A stretch of DNA of 64,000 nucleotides, from assembly GCF_964656455.1 (NCBI RefSeq), contig NC_135720.1, positions 110,992,696-111,056,695 on the forward strand. Reading direction: 5' to 3'. Position numbers and translations under genes: made by a program. The notes under the pieces were generated by a model that was not told where the DNA came from, ran no database searches, and saw nothing but the letters and a program-made list of their open reading frames with translations. The DNA is from Halichoerus grypus (taxonomy: Eukaryota > Chordata > Mammalia > Carnivora > Phocidae). Shown here piece by piece: positions 42,641 to 53,035 of this stretch (position 1 is its first letter; every line of letters starts with the position of its first letter).

Positions 42641-43499
42641 TCACTGGGAACCTTCTTGTACCTGTTTCTGTGTGTAAATGTATGGGAACTTCTCTAGGGA
42701 GAGGAAAAGCTTGGTCTAATCCCAGTTTTGGCTTCTTTTTTCTCAGAGTCTATAATGAAGTAGTCGCTCACAATCCAAGCTGAGTGTGGTGTGTGTGTGT
42801 CTGTGTGTGTTTATGAGGGTGAGGGAAGAAGAATCATAACCTAACAACAAATGACAATGACCATGAGTCACTGAGCCCTGTCTGTGCACCTGAACTAAGC
42901 ACTTGTACTTCTCACACAATGTCTCCTTTGGAAGGGGCTTTAGATGCGTTTGTCAAACTTCCTGGGAATCTCCATCTTTCTCAAAACTTCTGCCCTGCCC
43001 CGTAGCTCCTTTCCCACTCACTTTCCCAGTCCAGATCCTGCCACTTTGTCAAGAGCTCAAGAGAAGGCATTAGAGAGCAGGAGGGGAGAAGGGAGAGAAG
43101 CCTCCCTCCCCAGTCTTTGCCAGGGAGGCAAATGATTGGTTTGAAGCCCATCACAGGGAATCATAACACAGGCCCTGCTGTGACCCCCCACTCTACACGG
43201 CCCAGAACAGGCACCACACTCCCCTCCAGCTGCCCACACCAAGGAAGACAGCCTGGGAGGGCCCGTGGACGGTGGAGCTGAGCATGCAGCCAAGCACATG
43301 CTGGTAGGGGTTGTGCAGGCCAATGGTGGGGCTGGGGAACACTTCCCGGCCTCCAGAACTTTTCCCTCTTCCAGGAGAGGGAGGTGTGTTGCACAGAAGA
43401 CCACTTAGATAGGATAAATTCACAAAGTCCAGGCCCCCAGGGCTGAAGGTCACTGCCAACCAAGAGAGTTTTCTGCTGCAAGTACATTCAGGGTCAGTC
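42641..43499. other. Intergenic, unassigned
   Basis: No gene. A GT-rich stretch at 42788-42812. Nothing else recognised. Confidence 0.55.
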
Positions 43500-43524
43500 C
43501 AGCTCCTGTGGACTGGACTGAAGA

Positions 43525-43735
43525 GAGAATGCTGAGGAGCCCTCAGTCCGAGGGAGGAGGCCTAGTGCCTGCCCTCAGGGAGCCCTCAGTCTGAGGGAGG
43601 AGGCACTAGCCCTGCTCTCAAGGACTCACTGGTTTCAGGCAGGGAGGCAGAGTCCCTACTCTTGGGGAGTTCCCAGTCCAAGGGAGGAGGCACAGCTCCC
43701 GCTATTAGGCTAAGGGGAGTTCCCAGTCCGGTTGC
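43525..43735 (+). repeat. Degenerate minisatellite related to the MDGA1 intron array
   Basis: Four to five diverged units: GAGCCCTCAGTCCGAGGGAG, CCTGCCCTCAGGGAGCCCTC, AGTCTGAGGGAGGAGGCACT, GAGTTCCCAGTCCAAGGGAG, GAGTTCCCAGTCCGG. The core differs by one inserted T from the 39-bp unit at 6191-6590. Confidence 0.75.
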
Positions 43736-44171
43736 CTGTCAGTTTTGCACAAGGTAAGGACTGAAGATGCCAGGATCCGAAAGATCTCTGACTCTAGACA
43801 TAGAGTCTATGAAGATTATTGTAGCACGTGAGAAGCCATTGATTTCTGCTTTTGCTGGCAACGGACTGAAACGGCAGGAGAACTAGAGGGGGGCAGCCAG
43901 CAGGAAGGACTTCCCACCATGGGAAAGGAAGGCATAAGGACAGGCGGGCTTTGTCCCAGGACCTGGGATTGTTGTGGGGTTAAAGGCGATGCCATGGTGA
44001 AAGCCGCTGTAGATGGTAAGTCATCCCGTAAGCACAATGGACTATTACAACATTTTAGTTGTTCCCATGGACCTTACTGTGGCGGCAGCAGCCTGGGTCC
44101 CGGGGTGACAGGACAGCCCACTACCCTCTGGGGTTGCAGAGTCTAAGGAGGAACACGGACCTTAATGTATG

Positions 44172-44276
44172 GATTCCTCTTAATAGCCAAGGCCCGTCTT
44201 CAGGAAGCAGGTTAGAACCTGCTGGGCCCCATACCCACAAGATTCCTGCAGCCCTGCCAGGTAGATTGTAGAGCCT
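44172..44276 (+). repeat. Inverted repeat pair, arm A
   Basis: Contains CTCTTAATAGCCAAGGCCC, TCTTCAGGAAGC, ACCTGCTGGGCCCC, ACCCACAA. About 85 percent identical by eye to the reverse complement of 46146-46247. Confidence 0.85.
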
Positions 44277-44479
44277 GTGGAAGCCATGTCAATCTGCCTA
44301 TTCCACCCCCCAACCCATGCCCCAGGAGCTAAGAGCCCAGAACACTGAGCATTAGCTAGTCACTGTTTCTCTTTCCAAAAAAAAACACAACTCTATTAAA
44401 ATAACAGCATGATTTAGTTAATTATTCTCTATAGTAAGTGGGTAACTGTAGGAATACAATTCATCCAGCTCCCTGCTGC

Positions 44480-44770
44480 CTGATTGAGTTTCCTAAAATC
44501 CCACTTTGCTCTTGTCACTGCATCCCCTCCCCCAAGGGCTTTCCCCTCCTCCCCAGATTACATAAAATAAAGACCCAAATCCTAGGTCTGGAGATTTTGG
44601 GACCTCCACCATTTGGGCCCTCCCAGCATCGCTGCCTCACTGACAGGACTCTACACTTTGGACAAACTAGGCTGTCTATTCCCCGTCCTTCTCTCTGCCT
44701 CCTTCAACTGAGCCTCTTTAAGACTGGTCAAACCCAGCTTCCTCCGTGAAGACTTCTTTGATTGCCGTAG
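44480..44770 (+). repeat. L2-like fragment
   Basis: TTTCCTAAAATCCCACTTTG, AAACCCAGCTTCCTCCGTGA, AGACTTCTTTGATTGCC, as in the L2 3' region; diverged. A G-rich stretch follows at 44828-44894. Confidence 0.5.
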
Positions 44771-44894
44771 TCCAGAGTGTCTTGAAGGGTACTGTACCAA
44801 TGGCATCGGAATCACACGAAATGTATGGGAGACGGGGACGGGGTGGGGGGGGTGGTGCGCGGAGGTGGGGGGGGTGCGCAACAGGGCGGGGGGT

Positions 44895-45610
44895 TAAATG
44901 CTGACTCATAGGCCCCACCCCAGATCTATTGGACAAGCCTCCCTGGTGGGAGATGATGTCTGAAACTTTGCTCATTTAACAAGCCCCACCCCGGCCCTAT
45001 CATTGCCCACTGCCCTAGCCCTTGGTAACCAGCTGTCCTGTTCTGAAACCCTGTAGCACTTGGACATGGATCTCTTGTCTAGAAACATCGCATGCAGGAA
45101 CATGATAGACTAGACACTCCAAAGGGCCCTCTGTCAATAAAACACCCAAATCATAATAAACCATATGCAATGTCATGGAGTTTGGGGATGTAAGGGGAAT
45201 CTTCAACACTGTTCTGAGGGGACATGCTGATAGCAGCTCTATGGTAGGATTACTGCAGGGAAGGCAGAGAGACTCACCTGACCCTCTTGCTTTAAGCAGG
45301 GACTCAGATGGCCAGTATCCTCTGACTTCTAGCAAAAGCTATTTCAAATATTCTCTGGAGGAAAACATTCCAGCTTAGTCCCAAGATTCCCAAAGATTAG
45401 GGGTAAGCAAAAGAGAAAAACAAAAAACAAACAAACAAAAAAACCCCTCATAATCACAGTTCACCAAACACTTATAAAAATGAGCCACGATGAGTGAGAG
45501 CCAGCAGAAACCATAAGCAATAGACATGAATTCCCAAGGAATTCAGATATTAGGATAATTAGACACTGGTTGCCAAATAATTATACATAAAATATTTTTC
45601 AATTAGAAAT
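44895..45610. other. Intergenic, unassigned
   Basis: No gene or named repeat recognised; short A-rich run at 45415-45450. Confidence 0.5.
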
Positions 45611-45620
45611 GGAATGGCAA

Positions 45621-45733
45621 AGGGGCACCTGGCTGGCTCAGTCAGAAGAACATGCAATTCTTGATCTCAGGGTCATGAATTTGAGCCCCACATTGGGTAT
45701 AGAAGTTACTAAAAAAAATAAATAAATAAACTC
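45621..45733 (+). mobile_element. Short tRNA-Lys-like SINE
   Basis: The head reads like a tRNA-Lys: CTGGCTGGCTCAGTCAGAAG (A box), GCAATTCTTGATCTCAGGGT around a TTT-like anticodon position reading CTTGAT, ATTTGAGCCCCACATTGGG (B box region). It lacks the CT-rich body of the other SINEs and ends directly in an A-rich tail. It is a SINE, not a functional tRNA: the stem ends do not pair and the B box is altered. Confidence 0.9.
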
Positions 45734-46145
45734 TTTTCAAAAGTTTATTAAAAAATAGTAGAAAGGCAAAGACAATCGTGTGACAAAAGTCTGAGCAATG
45801 ACAAGGCAGATTTTTTAAAGGACTGAATAGGCCTCATACTGAAGCAAACTCGGTGGATGGGTCAAATGGGAGATGAGACGTAGCTGAAGGAAGAATTAGT
45901 GAAGTGGGGACTAGAGCTGCAGACTTTGCTTTGATGGCAACACAGCAAGTCAAAGAAATGGCAGAAGGGAGAAGGTTTGCAAGGTGTACAAGACTAATTG
46001 GGGTCTCAGAAGAAGAGAGGAAATGGAGAAAAGAAAATGTTTGAAACTATAAGGGCTGGAAATTTTCCGTTTTTGATTAAAAATGTGGATTCACAGAGAC
46101 AGAAAGCACAAGGAAAAGCAGGATAAGTAAAAAAAAAAAAAAAGG
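45734..46145. other. Intergenic, unassigned
   Basis: AT-rich sequence with no gene; might be an old transposon but no family is recognised. A-run at 46128-46143. Confidence 0.5.
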
Positions 46146-46247
46146 CTTATTACAGACCACCGGGCCAGGCTGCCTGAATTTTGTGGGTTTGGGGCCCAGC
46201 AGGTCCTAAACTAGCTTCCTGAAGATGGGCCTTGGCTATTAAGAGAA
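46146..46247 (-). repeat. Inverted repeat pair, arm B
   Basis: Reverse complement of arm A at 44172-44276 with about 15 percent differences: AGGTCCTAAACTAGCTTCCT, GAAGATGGGCCTTGGCTATT, AAGAG. Confidence 0.85.
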
Positions 46248-46479
46248 ACTCACTGTGCAGCACATCAAACAGAAAAAATTCTAAAAGCAGCCAGAGAAAA
46301 AAGACAGAGCTGCTCTCAGGACCCCTTCTAATGTCAGTTCCCTGCAGATGAGCATGCCAATCTCCCCAGCCAGATCGAAGTCCCCTAAGGCCCAAGCCTC
46401 TGGCATATGTGCGCCCTCAGGTACATTATTAACCTCCAAGGCTCCAGTTTTTCACTGAGGAAAGGCCGAGAGGTGTATT

Positions 46480-46590
46480 GCATAGGGAGCGGAAGAGTCC
46501 TGGCTTTGGAGTCAGGTGGACCGGGATAAACTCTGGCTCTGCTACTCACTTACTGTGGTCCCTTTGCTCTTCCTGGGGCTCATGCTCACA
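46480..46590 (+). repeat. MIR SINE
   Basis: GTCCTGGCTTTGGAGTCAGG, CTCTGGCTCTGCTACTCACT: sense 5' half of MIR. Confidence 0.8.
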
Positions 46591-47002
46591 CGTAAGTCAC
46601 TGGCGTGAGTGCTGCTCTTGAACTTCAAAAGAATGAAGAGCCGGATAACAAAACACCCAGGTGAGGATTCTGATTTTTAAAAGATTTACTTAAGTTCTGA
46701 CCCTGTGTTCAGACATTCTTCATGTGTTCCCTCAGGGAGCCCTTGGGACATTCCTGTAAAGCGGTCATCCTCTGGGGCGGGGACCTCGGGGGCCAAGACA
46801 TGAGAAAACCACACCCCTCCCCAGCTCACAGGGTACTTTTGTCTCACCCCCCAACCCCACCCTCATTCTCTCTCTCTGACACCAGCACCCATTCTGATGC
46901 ACTTAATATGTGTCCTTGTTTCTAATTTCCGTGTTTCTAATTTCCATAAATGATACTGTACTATGGACCTTAATTCTTTTTTTCTCTCCACACAACGCTA
47001 AA

Positions 47003-47178
47003 CTTTTTTTCCCTTCAGAGAGAGAGAGAGAGAGAGCACACAAGCAGGGGGAGGGGCAGAGGGAGAAGCAGGCTCCCCATTGAGCAAGGAGCTCGATGCA
47101 GGGCTCCATCCCAGGACCCTGGGATCATGACCTGAGCCGAAGGCAGACGCTTAACCAACTGAGCCACCCAGGTGTCCC
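47003..47178 (-). mobile_element. CAN-SINE, antisense
   Basis: T run, GA repeat, GAAGCAGGCTCCCCATTGAG, CCATCCCAGGACCCTGGGAT, GAGCCACCCAGGTGTCCC. No clear target-site duplication. Confidence 0.95.
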
Positions 47179-47259
47179 GAAACACTACATTTTTAGTATC
47201 TATCCCTGTGTCTCTCTGTATATCTAGCATGTTGTTTTTCATTGCAGTTTGAGATTCCA

Positions 47260-48085
47260 TAGCGTCCCCACATCACAGTGAAGGTACTAGAGGCTCAGAG
47301 AGCCTAGATGACCTTGCCCAAGTCACACAGCCAGGAAGGAGCTGGCCTTGGTCAGAACCTTCACAGCAGCCCTCTCTCCCTTCACAGATTTAGAGAGATG
47401 TGCTCATTCTCTTCTCACTGGACCCCCTGACCTACCTGCTCCCCACAAGGGAAGGTTCCCCACTGAGGCTCCGCTGGCCTCCAAAATACCCCAAAACACC
47501 TCCACTGGCCTCCAAAATGGCTCCTGGGTTCTGAAAGGCCCCATCCCTCCTTCTTCTAGACCTCTCCAGTGGATTTCTTTTACAGTATTTAATTGAGCAT
47601 ATCTAATGAGGTAATATAATTTCATTTATTTAAATAGGTAATACAATTGCCATATTTCAATATTCAGAAGACAGAAAAGGGGACACGGGGGGGGTCTCAC
47701 TCTCTGCTGACCCTGCCGCCTAGTTCCCCAACCTGTAAATCCTCCCTGTTACCAGTATTTATGACTCTCACCAGAGATATTTTATCCTTACACAAAAATA
47801 TGTTTCCATGGTGTTCCCCCGCCGTTTTTATGCGAATGCTAGCATACTCTTTATACTGTTTGACACCTTACTCTTATCACTTCAGACTGTGTCTTGGGGA
47901 CTGTTCCACATCAGTCCTTTACTATATCAGCTTCTGCTTTCTTTATAGCTGCATAGTATTCCGTTGTGTAGATGCTCCGTTATTGATCCAACTAGGGTCC
48001 TCTTCATGGACGTGGTCCAATCTTCTGCTAAGTAAACGGCTGCCGTGAACATCCCTGTGCACCTGTCATTCTCCTGTGGGTGAGT
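47260..48085 (-). repeat. MIR, then L1M, both antisense
   Basis: 47275-47345: antisense MIR (TGCCCAAGTCACACAGCCAG). 47610-48085: antisense L1M (CAATATTCAGAAGACAGAAA, TTTATAGCTGCATAGTATTC, GGCTGCCGTGAACATCCCTG). No coding potential. Confidence 0.7.
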
Positions 48086-49310
48086 GGAGTGGCTATTCCA
48101 ATGCATTGCTCAGACTCCTTTAGGATCAGGCACCCGTTCCCCCAGTGGCTGGAGCATTGCTGCTAACAGCTCACAAACCTCTTCAGGCACGGCCATCTGC
48201 TGCCCCTCACCCAGGGCTACATCCCCCTCCCGGAGGCATAAACATCTACTGTCTGCTCCTCAAGGGCCCCTTCGCCTCAGTTTGGGACATCTCTGCTCCC
48301 AGAACTCCCACGGGATCTGTACGGCAGTTCAACTCCTTCCTCTGCCCGTTGTGCCTCCCTCACTGCCCTCCAGGTGTTGAGCCCAAGAACGTTCCTTCTC
48401 CAGCTACCTTCCTGCGTGCAAATCCCTACCTCAGACACTGTTTCCAGGAAACCCAACCAAAGATGGAGAGTCTGTTTGCAGGGTAAATTCCTAGTTAGGG
48501 AATAGAAGGGCCAATGCGCTTGTAATCTGGGTAGATTTCCATGTGTTTCCAAAGGACAGAACAAAAGACTATGTACGCAGCTGGTGTGCAATGACTGTCC
48601 CTTCCACCTGACCCAGATTAGAAGGCGCTTTTGTGCAGATGGTCACATAGGATTTTCCAGCGTCCCTCTGCAGCAGGCAGGACAATCTGACACTTTGCCG
48701 CTAAGGAGGCTGGGGTGGCCTGCCCAAGATGGCACGGCCGGCACGGCTTATGCCAGACGTGGGGCTGCTGACATGTTGGCTCCACCCGGGGACAGGAGGA
48801 CAAACATGGGTGACAGGGGTGCAGCTGGGGCTGTGGGGAAGGCGGAGTTTGCAAGACCTCCCAGTTAGGGCCCTGCCCTTCTCTGATGGCCCAGGTGGCC
48901 CAGGGTGATCCCGCCTTTCTCTTCTTGCCCTTCAAGCTCTCCAGGCTACTGTAAGCTGTCAGATGCCCCAGAGAAACCAATTCCGACTAACATGTGAGCC
49001 ACGTGCAACCTCTCCCCAAACTACTCGGATGTCTGCCTGAGTTTTAGACTGTACAAAAATAACTTCATGCACTCAAATCACCTCTACAATCATTTACAAC
49101 GGCCCCGGCTTACACCTGGACCCTGACGGCTGGATTTTGATCTCTGTCTTCAGCCCAAATGGCCTTCCCATCTCCTCTACTTCTCCACCTTCGTGCATCC
49201 TCCTCCTCCAACCCCCAGGCGCTGCCTCCCTGAGGAAGCCTGTCCCCACCTTCCCAGGGGTGAGGGTGCTCCCCCTCCCATGGACCCCCATAACCACCAC
49301 TGATGCTCAG
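48086..49310. other. Intergenic, unassigned
   Basis: No exon or clear repeat. Open frames in this GC-rich part have no recognised product. Confidence 0.55.
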
Positions 49311-49311
49311 T

Positions 49312-49495
49312 GCTATGGGCTGAATCGTGTCCCCCCAAATTCCTGTGTTGAAGTCCTAATCCCAGGACCTCAGAATATGACCTTATTTGGCAATAGGGTC
49401 ATGGCAGAGAGAGTTAGTTAGGAAAATGAGGTCACACTGGACAGGGTGGGCCCCAAATCCAATGTATCTAGTGTCCTTATTAAAGATGCCATGAG
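49312..49495 (+). mobile_element. MLT1 LTR, segment 1
   Basis: TGCTATGGGCTGAATCGTGT, CCCCCCAAATTCCTGTGTTG, CCTCAGAATATGACCTTATT, AGTGTCCTTATTAAAGATGC. It continues at 49709-49754 and 49900-50095 between two SINE insertions. Confidence 0.9.
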
Positions 49496-49698
49496 GGATG
49501 TCTGGGTGGCTCAGTCAGTTAAGCCTCTGCCTTCGGCTCAGGTCGTGATCTCGGGGTCCTGGGATCAAGTCCCACATCGGTCTCCCCGCTCAGCAGGGAA
49601 CCTGCTTCTCCCTCTCTGTCTGCCATTTCCCCTGCTCGTGCTCTCTCTCTCTTTCTGACAAAAAATTAATAAAATCTTAAATAAATAAATAAATAAAT
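49496..49698 (+). mobile_element. CAN-SINE inside MLT1
   Basis: GATGTCTGGGTGGCTCAGTC head, CAAGTCCCACATCGGTCTCC, CT-rich body, A-rich tail with AAATAAATAAAT. The duplication ATGCCATGAG lies at 49486-49495 and 49699-49708. Confidence 0.97.
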
Positions 49699-49708
49699 AT
49701 GCCATGAG

Positions 49709-49757
49709 AAGAGAGACATGTACAGAGGGAGGAAAATGGGAAAATACCATCTACGGG
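49709..49757 (+). mobile_element. MLT1 LTR, segment 2
   Basis: AAGAGAGACATGTACAGAGG, GAGGAAAATGGGAAAATACC. It joins segments 1 and 3. Confidence 0.8.
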
Positions 49758-49885
49758 GGGCAGCTGGCTGGCTCAGTCAGTACAGCATGCAGCTCTTGAT
49801 CTTGGGGCTGTAGGTTCGAGCCCCAGGCTGGGGGTAGAGATTACTTAAAAATAAAATCTTAAAAAAAAAAAAAACGAAAGAAAAG
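49758..49885 (+). mobile_element. Short tRNA-Lys-like SINE inside MLT1
   Basis: GGCAGCTGGCTGGCTCAGTC head, intact B box GGTTCGAGCCCC, no CT body, tail of A. Flanked by an imperfect duplication, AAAATACCATCTAC (49741-49754) and AAAATTCCAGCTAC (49886-49899). Confidence 0.93.
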
Positions 49886-50095
49886 AAAATTCCAGCTACA
49901 AGGAAAGCCAAAGACTGCCAGCACAGCCCCGGCAGCTAGAGCGAGGCCTGGAACAGATCTGCTTCACGGCCCTCAGGAGGAACTAACCCCGTGGGCACCT
50001 TGATCTCTGACCACCCCCACCAGGCCCCCAGAGCTGTGGGACAGTGCAGTTCTGTTGTTTAAGCCGCCCGGCCCTAGGACACTAATGCACTCACT
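49886..50095 (+). mobile_element. MLT1 LTR, segment 3
   Basis: GCTAGAGCGAGGCCTGGAAC, CACCTTGATCTCTGACCACC, TCTGTTGTTTAAGCCGCCCG, CCCTAGGACACTAATGCACT: LTR 3' end. Confidence 0.88.
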
Positions 50096-51117
50096 GGGCG
50101 CTTGTGAGGATGAGCTTAGGCATTCCTGATGCTAGGATCCTGGGATACCATCCTCATTTAAATGGCAGAGGGAGGAGATGGACTTGTGTTTGGAACCACT
50201 AGTTTATATGTCTTATAGTTGTCAGTATAAGCGGGAGCATTGAAGGAAGACCTACAGTATTATTCCAGGCTGTGGACTCAGTGCTGACGGCTCCCGAGCA
50301 CCTCGAGGGAGGAGGGAATCTTCGAGCAGCCTCAGGCGCTTGCCCAGGCTCCTGGCCAGTAAGAGGCAGGCCCAGGATCTGATGTAGGGCCTGCTATCTC
50401 CTACAGAGGGACACCACAACCGGGCTCCACGCCGGTGAGCACACCTGCCTCCCGGCCCAGCTGTGTGTGCCCTGCCTGGGCCCCGCCTGGTCACCTGGGC
50501 CTCAGGGGCCCCAGGGCCCAGCAGCGTGCTGAGCGCACAGCGGGTGCTCCAAAACCGTGGTGGGAAGAGTGAACCCACGTGTGGCTCTGAGGCAGCGGCC
50601 TCCTTGGGCCTCAGAACAACATTTCATACACAGCTCAAGTATCGACAGAATTCTCATCACAGCCTGCTAAATGCCTGCCTAATTTTCCACTTGATTGACA
50701 GACTCCATTTTACTTAACTGGCCCCTATTGTGTAGCAATTGGATGGTCTCTCATCCCCTCCTAAACTAGGGGGCGGCACCAGGGATGCCCGAGCTTCGGC
50801 AGTGCTGCCTTCCAAAGGAGCCAGCCTAGGAAGAACATTCCCGTGCCTCTGGCAGTGGCTGCCGGCTGGGGAGAAACTTGGGGACGGGCCTGGGCCTTCC
50901 TGAGGCTCAGTGGGCATCACCCTGTCCCCAGTTACCCTCGAGTCCTGTCTTCACTCCCTGCTCACCTTTGCTGACCCCTTCTAGGCAATGAAGGACAGAG
51001 CTCCCGGGAAGCCTACCCCCCACCCCCATCCCATCCTGCTCTGAGCCCCGACTCTCTTGTCCTTTCTGTGTCTGACATCTTCCTACTCTTCTCTGAAACA
51101 GAATCCTGGCATTCTTT
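50096..51117. other. Intergenic, unassigned
   Basis: No gene or repeat recognised. Confidence 0.5.
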
Positions 51118-51560
51118 CAGTCACGGTCACTGAGCACCTACCTGGTGCCCAGAGCTGATCCGGGTGCCGGGGATTCATTGAGCCGTCAACGAGAGGCGAC
51201 ATCCCGGCTCCCAGAGCTGACATTCCGGAGCCGGGAGATGGACGGAAGCAGAGAAGTGATACGCCGGGTGCTAAGCGCTATGGGAACCGGGGGAGAGGGG
51301 CTGATCGTTCCCATGGGGTGGCCCAGGAAGGCCTCTCTGAGGAGACGAGCAGACACCTGAGCAAAGAGAAGGAGCGAACCATGTGGACGTGGGGAGGAAG
51401 AACTTTCCAGGCCAAGAGAACAAGCAAGCGCCACGGTCCCGAAGCAGGTGATGCTGGCTCGTTCTGGAAACGAGGAGGCTGGTGAGATGAAAAGGCACAG
51501 ACGAGGAGCTTGAGCTGGCTTGTCTCAAAAGATCTGTCTGGCTGCTAGGTGGAGAGCAGA
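51118..51560 (-). repeat. L2 LINE, long antisense fragment
   Basis: ACTGAGCACCTACCTGGTGC, GGGGATTCATTGAGCCGTCA, GGTGCTAAGCGCTATGGGAA, CCCAGGAAGGCCTCTCTGAG, AACTTTCCAGGCCAAGAGAA: about 440 bp in antisense L2 order. Confidence 0.85.
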
Positions 51561-51642
51561 CTGTGGGGGGACAGGGGTAGAAGCAGATGCGATAAAGCAG
51601 GCAAGAGACAATGGGGGCTTGGACCAGGTATACCCACAGGCC

Positions 51643-51644
<2 letters not shown>

Positions 51645-51685
<41 letters not shown>
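51645..51685 (+). repeat. (CT)n microsatellite
   Basis: About 20 pure CT units. Confidence 0.97.
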
Positions 51686-51688
<3 letters not shown>

Positions 51689-51749
51689 CTTCACTGTGGG
51701 TCCCCCCCACCCCCATTTTGTTTCTCCCTGTTCCCAGCCTCTGTCTCTC

Positions 51750-52130
51750 TATCTCTGCGGACGCCTGGGCATTTATTTCCCCTTCTGTCAGGCACAATTT
51801 GGAACATTAATTAGTGATGAATTAGCGACGTAAATCCCAGCAGTCGCCGGCGCCTGTGCCCACGGGCTCTTGGAAGGGACCTTGCAAATCTGATCTTAAT
51901 ACCTCTCGCCTCCTCTCCTAGGGCAATTACTTCTCACATCATTTGTCTGCGGAGGCTGTGGCCACCCCCACCCTCGCAGCCCGGCTGAGGACAACAAGTT
52001 CATCTTTGTCAATTAATTATTGAACGGTTTATTTCGCACTGGGAGGTGATAAGAGAAGGGAAAGCCGCGTGTTGTGAAATCATCACCGTAATTATACAAA
52101 CGCTGCCGCAGCACCGACATCACAAGGCCC
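51750..52130. promoter_or_regulatory. Candidate conserved non-coding element
   Basis: Two AT-rich blocks (51755-51835, 51985-52105) without any repeat signature in GC-rich surroundings. They carry clustered homeodomain-type cores: ACATTAATTAGTGATGAATTA at about 51806, GTCAATTAATTATTGAACGG at about 52008 and CGTAATTATACAAA at about 52087. Function is inferred from composition only. Confidence 0.4.
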
Positions 52131-52479
52131 GCAGGTGCCAGTGGGGGCGGGGAGAGAACAAAGGGCAGAGGCCCCCAGGCGGCGGGAGACCTGGCTGTGA
52201 GGGCCCTGAGCCGCTCTGCATGTGATCAACAGACACACCCATGTTCAGCTTTCAGAGTCCGGTTCCACATGGGGAGGGGGAGACAGGGAATTAACCATGG
52301 GGGCGGGCCCCTGCGGCTTCCTCTGGGGGTGATCAGAATGTGGGAAAGCCGAGACTGTCTTTATAGTCCTTCGCATCTGAACTTAGGAGCCCCATGGCAT
52401 GCACAAAATATGGTTGCCTAGTAGAGGGTCTTTGGTTCTCTAGCAAAAAGCCCTTACAGTAGTCTGAAAACCCCAGAAC
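52131..52479. other. Intergenic, unassigned
   Basis: Nothing recognised. Confidence 0.5.
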
Positions 52480-53035
52480 ATCTGTTCCACCCACCCTGCC
52501 CCATGACATTGCACCTCATTTCTGACTGCTCTCCCCTTTGCTGACTCCACTCCAGCCACACTGGTCTCCCTGCAAATGCCTGGCACAGCCTGCCCCAGGG
52601 CCTTTGCATGTGCTGCTCCTTCTGCTTGGAGTGCTCTTTCCCCAGAAATCTGCATCCCTCTCACCTTCTGCGGGTCATTAGCAACTATCACCTTTCAGTA
52701 AGACCCTCCCTGAGCACCTTATTTTTAAATTGCAGCCTGCCCCCCCCCAACTGCCTTGACACATTCTCTCCCTTCCTGCTCTATTTTTTTCCAGATCATT
52801 TCATCATGTTTGACATATAATGTGCTTACTTATTTGTTTAGTCTCTCTCTCTCTTTCTCTCTCTCTCTAACCCTCTCTCCCTCCCTCCCCAAAGCATACA
52901 TTCCACAAGAACTAGAGTTTTTTTGTCTGTTTCTTCCTCTCTCCCCATATCCTATCTGTGTCTTCTGCACTTACAACAGTGCCTGGCACAAAGTAAGTGC
53001 AGACTTAATCGCTGTTGAATGAATGAATGACTATT
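52480..53035 (+). repeat. L2 LINE 3' region, long sense fragment
   Basis: CCACACTGGTCTCCCTGCAA, GGGCCTTTGCATGTGCTGCT, CTGCTTGGAGTGCTCTTTCC, AGACCCTCCCTGAGCACCTT, ACAACAGTGCCTGGCACAAA and GAATGAATGAATGA. A CT-rich run lies at 52843-52870. Confidence 0.92.

Noticed and set aside
45621..45733. A functional tRNA-Lys gene
   Set aside because: The acceptor stem does not pair, the B box is mutated, there is no terminator, and an A-rich SINE tail follows.
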